Below are positions 1 to 7,534 of a stretch of 64,000 bases of DNA, in pieces. The position numbers were made by a program, and so were the translations under genes. The stretch is from Bradyrhizobium iriomotense (GTDB lineage Bacteria > Pseudomonadota > Alphaproteobacteria > Rhizobiales > Xanthobacteraceae), in NCBI RefSeq assembly GCF_030160715.1, contig NZ_BSOW01000007.1, positions 1 to 64,000 on the forward strand, read 5' to 3'. A model generated the notes under the pieces. It was given only the letters and a program-made list of their open reading frames with translations, did no database searches and was not told where the DNA came from. Numbering within the stretch: the first letter of the stretch is position 1; each line of letters opens with the position of its first letter.

Positions 1-2
1 CA

Positions 3-1235
3 CGCCGGGCCGCACAGGCCGCCGCCGCGCAGCCCGAGAAGCCCGGCCGTGGCGGCAAGGCCGCCGCCGGCGGCGCCAAGGACAAGAGCAAGGAAGGTTC
101 GACCATCACCTCGAAGATCCGCTCGCTGCTGGTCGGCGCGAGCGTGGTCGTCATCGTGCTCGGCACCTTCAAGATGGCGATGAACCTGCTCGAAGGCGGC
201 GGCAGCGCCCCACCGGCACCGGCGATGGAGAGCCCCGCAAGCGCGCCCGCATCGCAAGCGCCTGCGCCTGCCGAGAACAACGCAAAGCCCGCCGTGCCCG
301 AGCAGGTCACGCCGTCGATGACCTCACCGACCCCGCTCGGTCGGCAATCCCTGAACAATGCCGCTCCCGTCAACTCCGGCAGCACCGCGTCCGTCGAGAT
401 CCCGCCGCCGCCGGCGATACCTGCGCTGCCGCCCGCCGCGGGCAATAACGACATCACCGGCACGATCCCGACGACGCCGTCGCGCACGCGGCTCGGCACC
501 GTTCAGGTGCCGCCGAGCGAGCGGCTGGCCGACGGCATCGGCGGTCCGGTGCTGCGCGCCGCCGCGATGAAGGGTGATGCGACCGCGGCCTATGAGATCG
601 GCCTGCGCTTCGCCGAAGGCAAAGGCGTGGCAGCGAATTACGAGGAAGCCGTCAAATGGTATGACCGCGCGGCGCAGGCCGGCGTGGTGCCCGCGACCTT
701 CCGGCTCGGCACGCTCTATGAGAAGGGTCTCGGCGTGAAGAAGGACGCCGACATCGCCCGCCGCTACTACACGCAGGCCGCCGAGCGCGGCAACGCCAAG
801 GCCATGCACAATCTCGCGGTGCTCGATGCCGACGGCGGCGGACGCGGCCCCAATTACAAGAGCGCGTCGCAGTGGTTCCGCAAGGCGGCCGATCGCGGCG
901 TCGCCGACAGCCAGTACAATCTCGGCATCCTCTATGCCCGCGGCATCGGCGTCGAACAGAACCTTGCCGAATCCTACAAATGGTTCAGCCTCGCCGCTGC
1001 CCAGGGCGACTCGGATGCGGCGACCAAGCGCGACGACGTTGCCAAGCGCCTCGACCCGCAGTCGCTCGCCGCTGCCAAGCTCGCGATCCAGACGTTCAGC
1101 GCCGAGCCGCAGCCCGACGATGCCGTCAATGTCGCAGCGCCCGCCGGCGGCTGGGACAGCGCCCCGGCGCAGGCCAGCACCAAGCCCGCGCCCAAGCCTG
1201 TCGCGATCAAGCGCCAGGCGTTGGCCGCGCATTAG
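3..1235 (+). CDS. PodJ-like Sel1-repeat membrane protein, C-terminal part
   Basis: The reading frame is open to the left window edge, so this is the C-terminal part of a longer protein; the ATG/GTG codons near position 144 are internal. A basic Ala/Gly/Lys-rich stretch is followed by one hydrophobic membrane segment (about positions 120-195), a Pro/Ala-rich linker, and about four Sel1-type TPR repeats with the typical A-x-x-x-L-G-x-x-Y and G-V-x-x-x-x-x-A-x-x-W-Y/F spacing (about positions 570-1050). This layout of cytoplasmic part, single membrane helix and extracytoplasmic Sel1 repeats matches PodJ-type polarity factors, which place pole-specific proteins in Caulobacter. That role is inferred from architecture only; the N-terminal coiled coil expected for PodJ lies outside the window. 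Confidence 0.75.
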   Translation, partial: RRAAQAAAAQPEKPGRGGKAAAGGAKDKSKEGSTITSKIRSLLVGASVVVIVLGTFKMAMNLLEGGGSAPPAPAMESPASAPASQAPAPAENNAKPAVPEQVTPSMTSPTPLGRQSLNNAAPVNSGSTASVEIPPPPAIPALPPAAGNNDITGTIPTTPSRTRLGTVQVPPSERLADGIGGPVLRAAAMKGDATAAYEIGLRFAEGKGVAANYEEAVKWYDRAAQAGVVPATFRLGTLYEKGLGVKKDADIARRYYTQAAERGNAKAMHNLAVLDADGGGRGPNYKSASQWFRKAADRGVADSQYNLGILYARGIGVEQNLAESYKWFSLAAAQGDSDAATKRDDVAKRLDPQSLAAAKLAIQTFSAEPQPDDAVNVAAPAGGWDSAPAQASTKPAPKPVAIKRQALAAH

Positions 1236-1340
1236 GACAAATCACGTCGCGACCTGCGGTTGCGTCGTCCTATGCCTCTCTGCTGAAGCCGTGTAGAACT
1301 GCGCATCGCCCGCGCGCGTGTCCAGCAGCACGAGGTTCCC

Positions 1341-2144
1341 TTGTCCGAGACTGATCGCCGGGAGAAAGGCTCCTTCCGCAGCTCTCCCACCGGTCCGCGG
1401 ATCGCGCCTCCGCGCGCTGCGGCTCCTCGACCGGCAGTCGAGGGGCCGGTGCCCCTGCGGACGCACAGGCGGCTGTTCTGGTCGGTGGTCATCTTCCTGC
1501 TCCTGTCCTCAAGCGTCCTCGTTCGTGCTTACCGCGACCTGTCGCGGCCCGAGGCCTGGGCCTACTGGAAGGACCAGTATGTCTCGCCGAGCCTGAGCTC
1601 GGCCGTCATCGCCAATGCCGATCTCGGCGGCGCCGTGCGCGGCCGACGCGCACTCGCCATCAGCGGCGAGATCGGGCCGGCGGCCGCGAGCTGGCTGCGT
1701 GACCGGCTGGATGATGCGCATCTCGCCCCCGGCGATCTCGTCCTGCTGTCATCGCCGGGTGGCAATCTCAACCAGGCCGTCATCATGGGCGAGGCGATCC
1801 GCGCACGCGGGCTTTCGACCGCCGTTGGTGTCACCGATGCCTCGGATCGCGTGCGGCCGGCCTATTGCGCCAGCGCCTGCGTGCTGGTCTATGCCGGCGG
1901 CAAGATCCGCTATGGCGTCGCGGGATCGGCGCTCGGGGTCCATCGGTTCGTGAATACGGTCGCAGTCAGCGACCCCGTCGCCGACGCCCAGCGCACGGCC
2001 GGCGCCGTGCTCGGCTACGTGACGCGCATGGGCGTCTCGTCCTCGATCGTCGAGGCCATGTCGCAGACCAGGGAAGTGCGCTGGCTCGCGCCCGACCAGG
2101 CCCTGGCGATGAACCTGATCACCAATCCCGTCGGCAAGCCCTGA
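1341..2144 (+). CDS. membrane-anchored or secreted ClpP/crotonase-fold protein
   Basis: A protein of 267 residues starting at TTG; GAGG at 1332-1335, five bases upstream, supports that start. A basic N-terminus leads to one membrane segment (about residues 46-65), so the rest should be periplasmic. The second half looks like a ClpP/SppA-type fold: an SPGG turn near residue 135, a CASAC segment where ClpP carries its nucleophilic serine, and a VHRF segment where ClpP has its histidine. The acidic third residue is not obvious. This resembles the COG3904 group of predicted periplasmic proteins, whose substrates are unknown. A related CASAC protein is encoded at 23908-24429. Confidence 0.65.
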   Translation: MSETDRREKGSFRSSPTGPRIAPPRAAAPRPAVEGPVPLRTHRRLFWSVVIFLLLSSSVLVRAYRDLSRPEAWAYWKDQYVSPSLSSAVIANADLGGAVRGRRALAISGEIGPAAASWLRDRLDDAHLAPGDLVLLSSPGGNLNQAVIMGEAIRARGLSTAVGVTDASDRVRPAYCASACVLVYAGGKIRYGVAGSALGVHRFVNTVAVSDPVADAQRTAGAVLGYVTRMGVSSSIVEAMSQTREVRWLAPDQALAMNLITNPVGKP

Positions 2145-2336
2145 GGATCGAACTCTCGTTAATCTGAACGATTCACCACGCTGAGCGGTCCTGTTCGGAT
2201 CACGGGCGAAAAACGCCGCACGCCGGAAAATTCCTGGTCCGTCGTCCGGCGAATTCGGCTAATGAGGGACGCGGCAATCGTTCCGCCTTCCCGCGAGCAT
2301 TCCGCAATCCGATCCGTCTCGCCGGAACGCCGCACG
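2145..2336. other. intergenic region before the TauE/SafE gene
   Basis: Non-coding spacer of 192 bases. An in-frame ATG at 2262 would add 25 residues to the next protein, but that extension is charged and unlike the hydrophobic family N-terminus, so I treat it as leader. No clear promoter or hairpin was seen. Confidence 0.4.
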
Positions 2337-3254
2337 ATGCAGCTTTACCTCCCCATCGCTGATCTTCCGGTCAATGTGTTCCTGGTGCTCGCGATGGGCG
2401 CTGCGGTCGGTTTCGTCTCGGGCATGTTCGGGATCGGCGGCGGATTCCTGATGACGCCGCTCCTGATCTTCATCGGCATTGCGCCCGCGGTCGCGGTCGC
2501 GTCCGTCGCGAGCCACATCGCGGCCTCGTCCTTTTCCGGCGCGATCTCCTATTGGCGGCGGCGCGCGATCGATCCGGCGCTCGCAACCGTGCTGTTATGT
2601 GGCGGCGTGACGGGCACCGCGCTCGGGGTATGGACCTTCACGCAGCTTCGCGCGCTCGGCCAGCTCGACCTGATGATCGCGCTCTCCTACGTGGTGCTGC
2701 TCACGACCGTGGGCAGCCTGATGTTCTCGGAAGGCCTGCGCGCGATGATGCGGACGCGGCGCGGCGCCGTGCCGCCGCGGCGCACCCACAACTGGATCCA
2801 CGGCCTGCCGCTGAAGATGCGCTTCAAGCGCTCGAAGATCTATCTGTCGGTGATCCCCGTCGTCGTGGTCGGCATCATCATCGGCTTCATCGGCGCCGTC
2901 ATGGGCATCGGCGGCGGCTTCATCCTGGTGCCCGTCATGATCTATCTGTTGCGGGTGCCGACCTCGACGGTGATCGGGACGTCGATGATCCTGACGCTGG
3001 TCACCATGCTGTTCGCGACCATGCTGCATGCAATGACCAATCATCTGGTCGATGCGGTGCTGGCGCTGATCCTGATGGTCGGTGGCGTCACCGGCGCGCA
3101 GTTCGGCGCGCGCGCCGGACAGAAGATCCGCGGCGAGCAGCTGCGGCTGCTCCTAGGCCTGCTGATCCTCGCCGTCGGCCTGCGCTTCGCCGTCGAGCTC
3201 GTGATCCGCCCCGAAGACCTCTTCACCATCCGCGAGATCGGAGTGACGGGATGA
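2337..3254 (+). CDS. TauE/SafE family sulfite or anion exporter
   Basis: Polytopic inner-membrane protein of 305 residues from the ATG at 2337. Two halves each carry the repeated family signature, a hydrophobic helix running into G-x-F/V-G-I-G-G-G-F (about residues 28-42 and 197-207), typical of the TauE/SafE (DUF81) superfamily of sulfite, sulfoacetate or other organic anion exporters. A basic cytoplasmic loop rich in Arg (about residues 135-165) separates the halves. The stop overlaps the next start by four bases (ATGA at 3251-3254), so the exporter is translationally coupled to a TIGR02186 protein, a recurrent alphaproteobacterial pair. The substrate cannot be read from the sequence. Confidence 0.88.
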   Translation: MQLYLPIADLPVNVFLVLAMGAAVGFVSGMFGIGGGFLMTPLLIFIGIAPAVAVASVASHIAASSFSGAISYWRRRAIDPALATVLLCGGVTGTALGVWTFTQLRALGQLDLMIALSYVVLLTTVGSLMFSEGLRAMMRTRRGAVPPRRTHNWIHGLPLKMRFKRSKIYLSVIPVVVVGIIIGFIGAVMGIGGGFILVPVMIYLLRVPTSTVIGTSMILTLVTMLFATMLHAMTNHLVDAVLALILMVGGVTGAQFGARAGQKIRGEQLRLLLGLLILAVGLRFAVELVIRPEDLFTIREIGVTG

Positions 3255-4024
3255 TCGCGCGTGCAATCATCGCTGCTCTCCTGATGCTGCAGCTCGGCGG
3301 CACTGCCTGGGCCGAGCGGCTGATCGTGTCGGTCTCGAATCATCGCGTCACCGTGACGCCGAACTATTCCGGCGAGGAGCTGGTGCTGTTCGGCTCGGTG
3401 GAGAGGGATGCGGCGACGCCGGCGAATCGCAACGCCTACGATCTCGTCGTCACCGTGCTGGGCCCGCGTGCGGACATGGTGACGCGGCGCAAGGAACGAA
3501 AGTTCGGCATCTGGATCAACACCGACTACCGGCAATTCCTGCAGGTGCCGAGCTATCTCGCGCTGTTCGCCAATCGCCCCTTCGACCAGATCACCTCGCC
3601 CGAGATCGCGCGGCGCCAGCAGATCGGGCTCAACAACGTGCTGCTGACCCAGCGCGTCGGCACCGATTATGCCGACGTCGTGCCGGACGATGCGTTCCGC
3701 AGCGCCTTCATCCGGCTGCGCACGCAGCGCGGGCTCTACCGCGAGGATCCGTCCGCGGTCACGTTCCTGACGCCGACGCTGTTCCGTACCGGCATTCCGC
3801 TGCCCGCCGAGGTGCCGATCGGGACCTATGAGGTCGAGATCAAGCTGTTCGCGAACGGTGCGCTCGTGACCAAGACCGAGACGGCGTTCGAGATCGTCAA
3901 GGTCGGCTTCGAGCAGTTCGTCGCCACCAGCGCGCGGCAGAACGGATTCATCTACGGCCTCGTCACCGCCGCCCTGGCGCTGACGTGCGGCTGGTCCGCG
4001 TCGATCGTGTTCAGGAAGGATTGA
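3251..4024 (+). CDS. TIGR02186 family transmembrane protein
   Basis: A protein of 257 residues starting inside the stop of the upstream exporter gene. It has a cleavable signal peptide ending in an A-W-A motif near residue 21, a long beta-rich extracytoplasmic domain, and one C-terminal membrane helix with a short positive tail (about residues 233-257), giving type I topology. This is the profile of the TIGR02186 family, found beside TauE/SafE genes. The domain may assist the exporter at the periplasmic face; that is inference from gene pairing, and no catalytic motif is visible. Confidence 0.8.
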   Translation: MIARAIIAALLMLQLGGTAWAERLIVSVSNHRVTVTPNYSGEELVLFGSVERDAATPANRNAYDLVVTVLGPRADMVTRRKERKFGIWINTDYRQFLQVPSYLALFANRPFDQITSPEIARRQQIGLNNVLLTQRVGTDYADVVPDDAFRSAFIRLRTQRGLYREDPSAVTFLTPTLFRTGIPLPAEVPIGTYEVEIKLFANGALVTKTETAFEIVKVGFEQFVATSARQNGFIYGLVTAALALTCGWSASIVFRKD

Positions 4025-4066
4025 GGGGCGCTCGTTGTGGGCGCAGGCGGACAACAATATCTCCGA

Positions 4067-4092
4067 GTCGTCCTGGCGTTCGCCAGGACGAC
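4067..4092. repeat. perfect inverted repeat between convergent genes
   Basis: Two 12-base arms (GTCGTCCTGGCG and its complement) are separated by TT. The element lies between the convergent TIGR02186 and metallo-hydrolase genes and could form a strong hairpin on either strand, but there is no T-run. It is followed at about 4106-4131 by a fragment of the CTCCTCGCAATGACGG repeat seen elsewhere in the window. Termination is possible but unproven. Confidence 0.6.
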
Positions 4093-4139
4093 GTTGGGGA
4101 GCAGTTCGCCTTCGCTCCTCGCAATGACGGGGGTGGCAA

Positions 4140-4913
4140 CTACGGCGCCTCGAGCACCGTGGGCACGCCGGGCTCGAGCAGGCGCAGGCGCGGGCCGAAG
4201 CCGAGGACGTCGAAGGTCTTGCGCAGATCCTCGCCGTTCTGGCGGAAATGCGCCCAGCCTTCGGTATGCACGGGCACGATCACCGCATCGGGAAAGGCGC
4301 GCGCGGTCTCGACCGTGTCGTTGGTATCCATGGTCAGATGGAACGGCCCGCGCGTCTGCGCTGCGCCGGCAAACGGCAGCACCACGCCGCAATCGAAACG
4401 GCGCGCCACTTCCGCAACGCCGTCGAACCAGGTGGTGTCGCCGCTGATATAGATCGAGCGGCTGTCCTTGTTGATGGAGGACACCACGAAGCCGATGACG
4501 TCACCCGACAGCGGCTCGATGCCGGCCGGACCGTGGCGCGCCGGCGTCGCGGTGACGGTCAGCGTGTTGCCGTCGCGATCTCTGACCTGCGCCGTGTCCC
4601 AGGGCGCAAGGCCTTCGACGTGACCGCCGAGCCGTTTTGCGCCGGCCTCCGTCGTCAGCACGCGTTTCACCTTGAACAGAAGCTCGCGACCGGAATTGTC
4701 GAGATTGTCCGAGTGCTGGTCGTGGCTGAGCAGCACCGCATCGACCGGGCCGATCGCATCGGCCTTCAGCGCGGGTCCGATCGTCTTCTCCAGCTTCACA
4801 TGCGGCAGCTGATAGGCGCCCGGAGCATCGAAGGTCGGATCGGTGAGGAGCCGAAAACCGTCGATCTCGATCAGCGCAGTCGGGCCGCCGATCAGGGTGA
4901 TGGAAATGGCCAT
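4140..4913 (-). CDS. MBL-fold metallo-hydrolase (UlaG-like)
   Basis: Soluble protein of 257 residues with the metallo-beta-lactamase fold: an N-terminal sheet with ALIEIDGFRLLTDP, then LLSHDQHSDNLD at about residues 59-70 in place of the usual H-x-H-x-D-H metal motif, a central ISGDTTW segment, and a late VPVHTEGW segment contributing a histidine. It belongs to the COG2220 group with UlaG-like lactonases, and the substrate is unknown. AGGAG precedes the start, and the EamA exporter stop lies only 12 bases upstream, so the two genes probably form an operon. The asparagine in place of the last motif histidine is notable, though I believe it is family-wide. Confidence 0.8.
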   Translation of the reverse strand: MAISITLIGGPTALIEIDGFRLLTDPTFDAPGAYQLPHVKLEKTIGPALKADAIGPVDAVLLSHDQHSDNLDNSGRELLFKVKRVLTTEAGAKRLGGHVEGLAPWDTAQVRDRDGNTLTVTATPARHGPAGIEPLSGDVIGFVVSSINKDSRSIYISGDTTWFDGVAEVARRFDCGVVLPFAGAAQTRGPFHLTMDTNDTVETARAFPDAVIVPVHTEGWAHFRQNGEDLRKTFDVLGFGPRLRLLEPGVPTVLEAP

Positions 4914-4925
4914 GACGGACTCCTG

Positions 4926-5852
4926 TTACGAGACGGGCTTGATCGCAGCGGATTGCGCGGGACGCGTCACCAGATAGATGCCGATCGCCACCGGAACGAT
5001 GCCGAGCAGATCGCGCGCCTCGACATGCTCCCCCAACACCAGAAACGCGAACAGCATGCCGAGCGGCGGCATCAGGAAATGATAGGCACTGGCCGCGGTC
5101 GCGCCACACACTTTCAGGAGATGGAACCAGAGCAGATAAGCGAGGATCGAGCCGCCGAGCACCAGGAAGGCGAAGGCACCGATGAGGCCGGGCGTGTACT
5201 GGATGGCGTGGACGTCCGCGAAGGTCAACGCAATCGGCGTGAGCACGATGCCCGCCGCCATGTTCTGGATGCCGTTGCCGATCCACAAGCTACCCTTCGG
5301 CGCGAACAGCTTGAACAAAATGGTGCCGGCGACGATCGAGGCGAGCGAGGCCAGCGTGAACATGATTCCGTGCAGGCTGTCGGTGCCGACCGCGAGGCGA
5401 TGCCAGACGATGAAGGTGACCCCGAGGACACCGAGCAAGAGGCCCGCCGCCTTGCGCCAGGTCATGCCCTCGCCGAGCAGCAGCGCGGCGAGCGCTGCCG
5501 TGAACACCGGGTTGGCAGAGACGATCAATCCGCCGAGGCCGGCCGAGACCGATTGCAGGCCGGTATAGCCGAGGCCGAGATACAGCGCGTTGTTGGCGAT
5601 GCCGAGCACGGCAAACATCGCGGCGTCGCGCCAAGTCATCTCCCAGGCATCGCGGCGCAGCGCCGAGATGCCGAGGATCAGGATGCCGGCGAGCGAGAAG
5701 CGCGCCGCGAGCAGGATCAGCGGCGGGCAGTCGGTGACGCCGATCTTGCCGGCGACGAAGGCAAAGCTCCAGAGCAGGCAGAACAGGCCGATGTAAAGCG
5801 GCAACGGGTTGAAGCGGCTGCGGGGGACGGCGATCGAGGGAGCGAGGGACAT
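4926..5852 (-). CDS. EamA/DMT family transporter
   Basis: Inner-membrane protein of 308 residues with about ten hydrophobic helices in two EamA repeats, each ending in a conserved helix (GLGGLIVSANPVFTAALAALL in the first half; PPLGMLFAFLVLGEHV in the second). DMT carriers of this type export amino acids or other small metabolites; the substrate is not visible. It is the first gene of a probable two-gene operon with the downstream metallo-hydrolase and is transcribed divergently from a LysR regulator at 5950, which suggests that regulator controls it. AAGGAG sits eight bases before the ATG. Confidence 0.87.
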   Translation of the reverse strand: MSLAPSIAVPRSRFNPLPLYIGLFCLLWSFAFVAGKIGVTDCPPLILLAARFSLAGILILGISALRRDAWEMTWRDAAMFAVLGIANNALYLGLGYTGLQSVSAGLGGLIVSANPVFTAALAALLLGEGMTWRKAAGLLLGVLGVTFIVWHRLAVGTDSLHGIMFTLASLASIVAGTILFKLFAPKGSLWIGNGIQNMAAGIVLTPIALTFADVHAIQYTPGLIGAFAFLVLGGSILAYLLWFHLLKVCGATAASAYHFLMPPLGMLFAFLVLGEHVEARDLLGIVPVAIGIYLVTRPAQSAAIKPVS

Positions 5853-5949
5853 GGGACTTCTCCTTGCCTCTCGATCTAGGGAGGTCGCTTGCCATTTGGA
5901 AATTAAATGATTAACTTCTTGTCAGTGGATTTATGAATGGAGGCGGGCG
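5853..5949. promoter_or_regulatory. divergent LysR/EamA control region
   Basis: A 97-base spacer between divergent genes. It contains a small AT-rich dyad TTAA-ATGA-TTAA at 5903-5914, by far the most AT-rich stretch nearby, and matches the T-N11-A style of LysR binding sites. It is the best candidate for the regulator's operator, controlling both its own gene and the exporter. The assignment rests on position and symmetry only. Confidence 0.45.
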
Positions 5950-6813
5950 ATGCTCGATCTGGAGCTGTTGCGCAGCTTCGTCTCTGTGGTCGATGCCGGC
6001 GGTTTCACCCGCGCGAGCGAGCGCGTCCATCGCACGCAGTCGACGGTGAGCCAGCAAATCAAGCGGCTGGAAGAGGACGTCGGCCAGGTGCTGCTGCACC
6101 GTGACGGCAAGGACGTGCGACCGACGGAGGCCGGCGAACGGCTATTGTCCTACGCGCGACGCTTGCTGTCACTCGCCGAGGAGGCGCGCGACGTGCTCAG
6201 CCAGCCCGGCAGCGAAGGCGCGATCCGGCTCGGCATCCCCGAGGATTTTGCCGCCTATCGGCTGGCGAAACTGCTCGGCACGTTCTCGCGCTCGCATCCC
6301 ACCCTGCGGCTCGATGTGCGCGCCGACCAGAGCATGAACCTGTCGCGCGACCTCGAGCGCGGCGAGCTCGATCTGGCGCTGTACAAGCGCGAGGCCGGCG
6401 AGAAGGGCGCGATCGCGGTGTGGCCGGAACGGGTGCACTGGGTCACCAGCAAGAGCCATCCGATTCAAGCCGAGGTGTCGTCCGTGCCGCTGATTGGATT
6501 TCCGCTCGGCTGCCTCTACCGCACCGGCGCCATCCACGCGCTGGAAAGCGCCGGCCGGCCCTGGCACATGGCCTATACGTCATCGAGCCTCGCCGGCATC
6601 CAGGCCGCCGTCGCCGCCGGCATGGGCCTCAGCATCTTGTCGGAGATGGCGATCCAGTCCGATCACCGCGTGCTGACCGCCAAGGACGGCTTTGCGCCGA
6701 TCAACAGGACCGAAGTCGCGCTGATGGCGTCACCGGGTGCGAGCCCCGCGACATTGCGACTTGCGGATCGTTTGGCGGAGTTCTGCGATACGGTGCAGGC
6801 GAAGGCGGCTTAA
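5950..6813 (+). CDS. LysR family transcriptional regulator
   Basis: A protein of 287 residues with an N-terminal winged helix-turn-helix (about residues 1-60, GGFTRASERVHRTQSTVSQQ followed by IKRLEEDVG) and a periplasmic-binding-like effector domain (about residues 90-285). It is divergent from the EamA exporter gene, the usual arrangement when a LysR protein activates its neighbour. Its stop codon overlaps the end of the convergent pdeM gene by a few bases. The effector cannot be predicted. Confidence 0.9.
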   Translation: MLDLELLRSFVSVVDAGGFTRASERVHRTQSTVSQQIKRLEEDVGQVLLHRDGKDVRPTEAGERLLSYARRLLSLAEEARDVLSQPGSEGAIRLGIPEDFAAYRLAKLLGTFSRSHPTLRLDVRADQSMNLSRDLERGELDLALYKREAGEKGAIAVWPERVHWVTSKSHPIQAEVSSVPLIGFPLGCLYRTGAIHALESAGRPWHMAYTSSSLAGIQAAVAAGMGLSILSEMAIQSDHRVLTAKDGFAPINRTEVALMASPGASPATLRLADRLAEFCDTVQAKAA

Positions 6814-7481
6814 TAGCACCGCGACGCAGCGATGGCGTGGACGCGGCGGTCGCCGAGGAGGTGTGCCGTGAAGTGCCGCGCGCCAAAAACCTTTGCGAAG
6901 GCGGCGTCGCGGATGCTGAGGCCGCCGGCATAGGCGCCGAAGGCGGGCATCACGGCGCGCATCCCATCGGAGGCGAAGCAGCGCCGCTCCATCGAGCGGC
7001 CGCGTGCGGCGACGCGCGCCTTGGGATGGAGATGGCCGGCGATCTCGCCATGCGCGCCGGTCGGTTCGTGACGGAAAATGATCGGGCCGATCGCGACTTC
7101 GTCGGCGACGCTGCCGCCGAGATCGCGCGGCAGAAGCGGATCATGATTGCCCGAGATCCAGATCCAGTCGCGTCCGGTCTGGAGCGAGATCATGACCTCG
7201 CGATCCTCATTCGACAGTCGCTCATGGGCGCTGCGATCATGAAAGCTGTCGCCAAGCGCGATGACGGTTCGCGGATCGTGCCGCGCAATTACCGCCGCGA
7301 GCCGGCTGAGCGTCGCAACGGTGTCGTAAGGCGGCAGCAGCACGCCGCGCGTGGCGAAGCTCGAGCCTTTTTCCAGGTGCAGGTCGGAGACGACGAGCAG
7401 CCGCTGCTCGTCCCAGAACAGCGCGCCGGAGAGATCGGCAGCGAACGTCACATCTGCGATGGTGACCTTCGAAACGCGCAT
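6810..7481 (-). CDS. pdeM: ligase-associated DNA damage response endonuclease PdeM
   Basis: Calcineurin-like metallophosphoesterase of 223 residues. The metal-binding blocks appear in order: SDLHLEKG (about 31-38), LGDSFHD, SGNHDP, FRHEP and GHLHPK, giving the D-x-H, G-D, G-N-H-D, H and G-H-x-H set. Members of this family (MPE in Pseudomonas putida) are manganese-dependent DNA nucleases encoded with an Lhr-type helicase, an MBL exonuclease and an ATP-dependent ligase. Here pdeM lies 53 bases downstream of the helicase gene on the same strand, while exonuclease and ligase are at 12.8-15.5 kb on the other strand. The frame is open further upstream, but MRVSK is the natural family start. Confidence 0.88.
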   Translation of the reverse strand: MRVSKVTIADVTFAADLSGALFWDEQRLLVVSDLHLEKGSSFATRGVLLPPYDTVATLSRLAAVIARHDPRTVIALGDSFHDRSAHERLSNEDREVMISLQTGRDWIWISGNHDPLLPRDLGGSVADEVAIGPIIFRHEPTGAHGEIAGHLHPKARVAARGRSMERRCFASDGMRAVMPAFGAYAGGLSIRDAAFAKVFGARHFTAHLLGDRRVHAIAASRCY

Positions 7482-7534
7482 GTCCTCATCATCCCCCGAA
7501 ACCTGCGCGCTTGCCGTCACCTTCGTCCTGCCGC

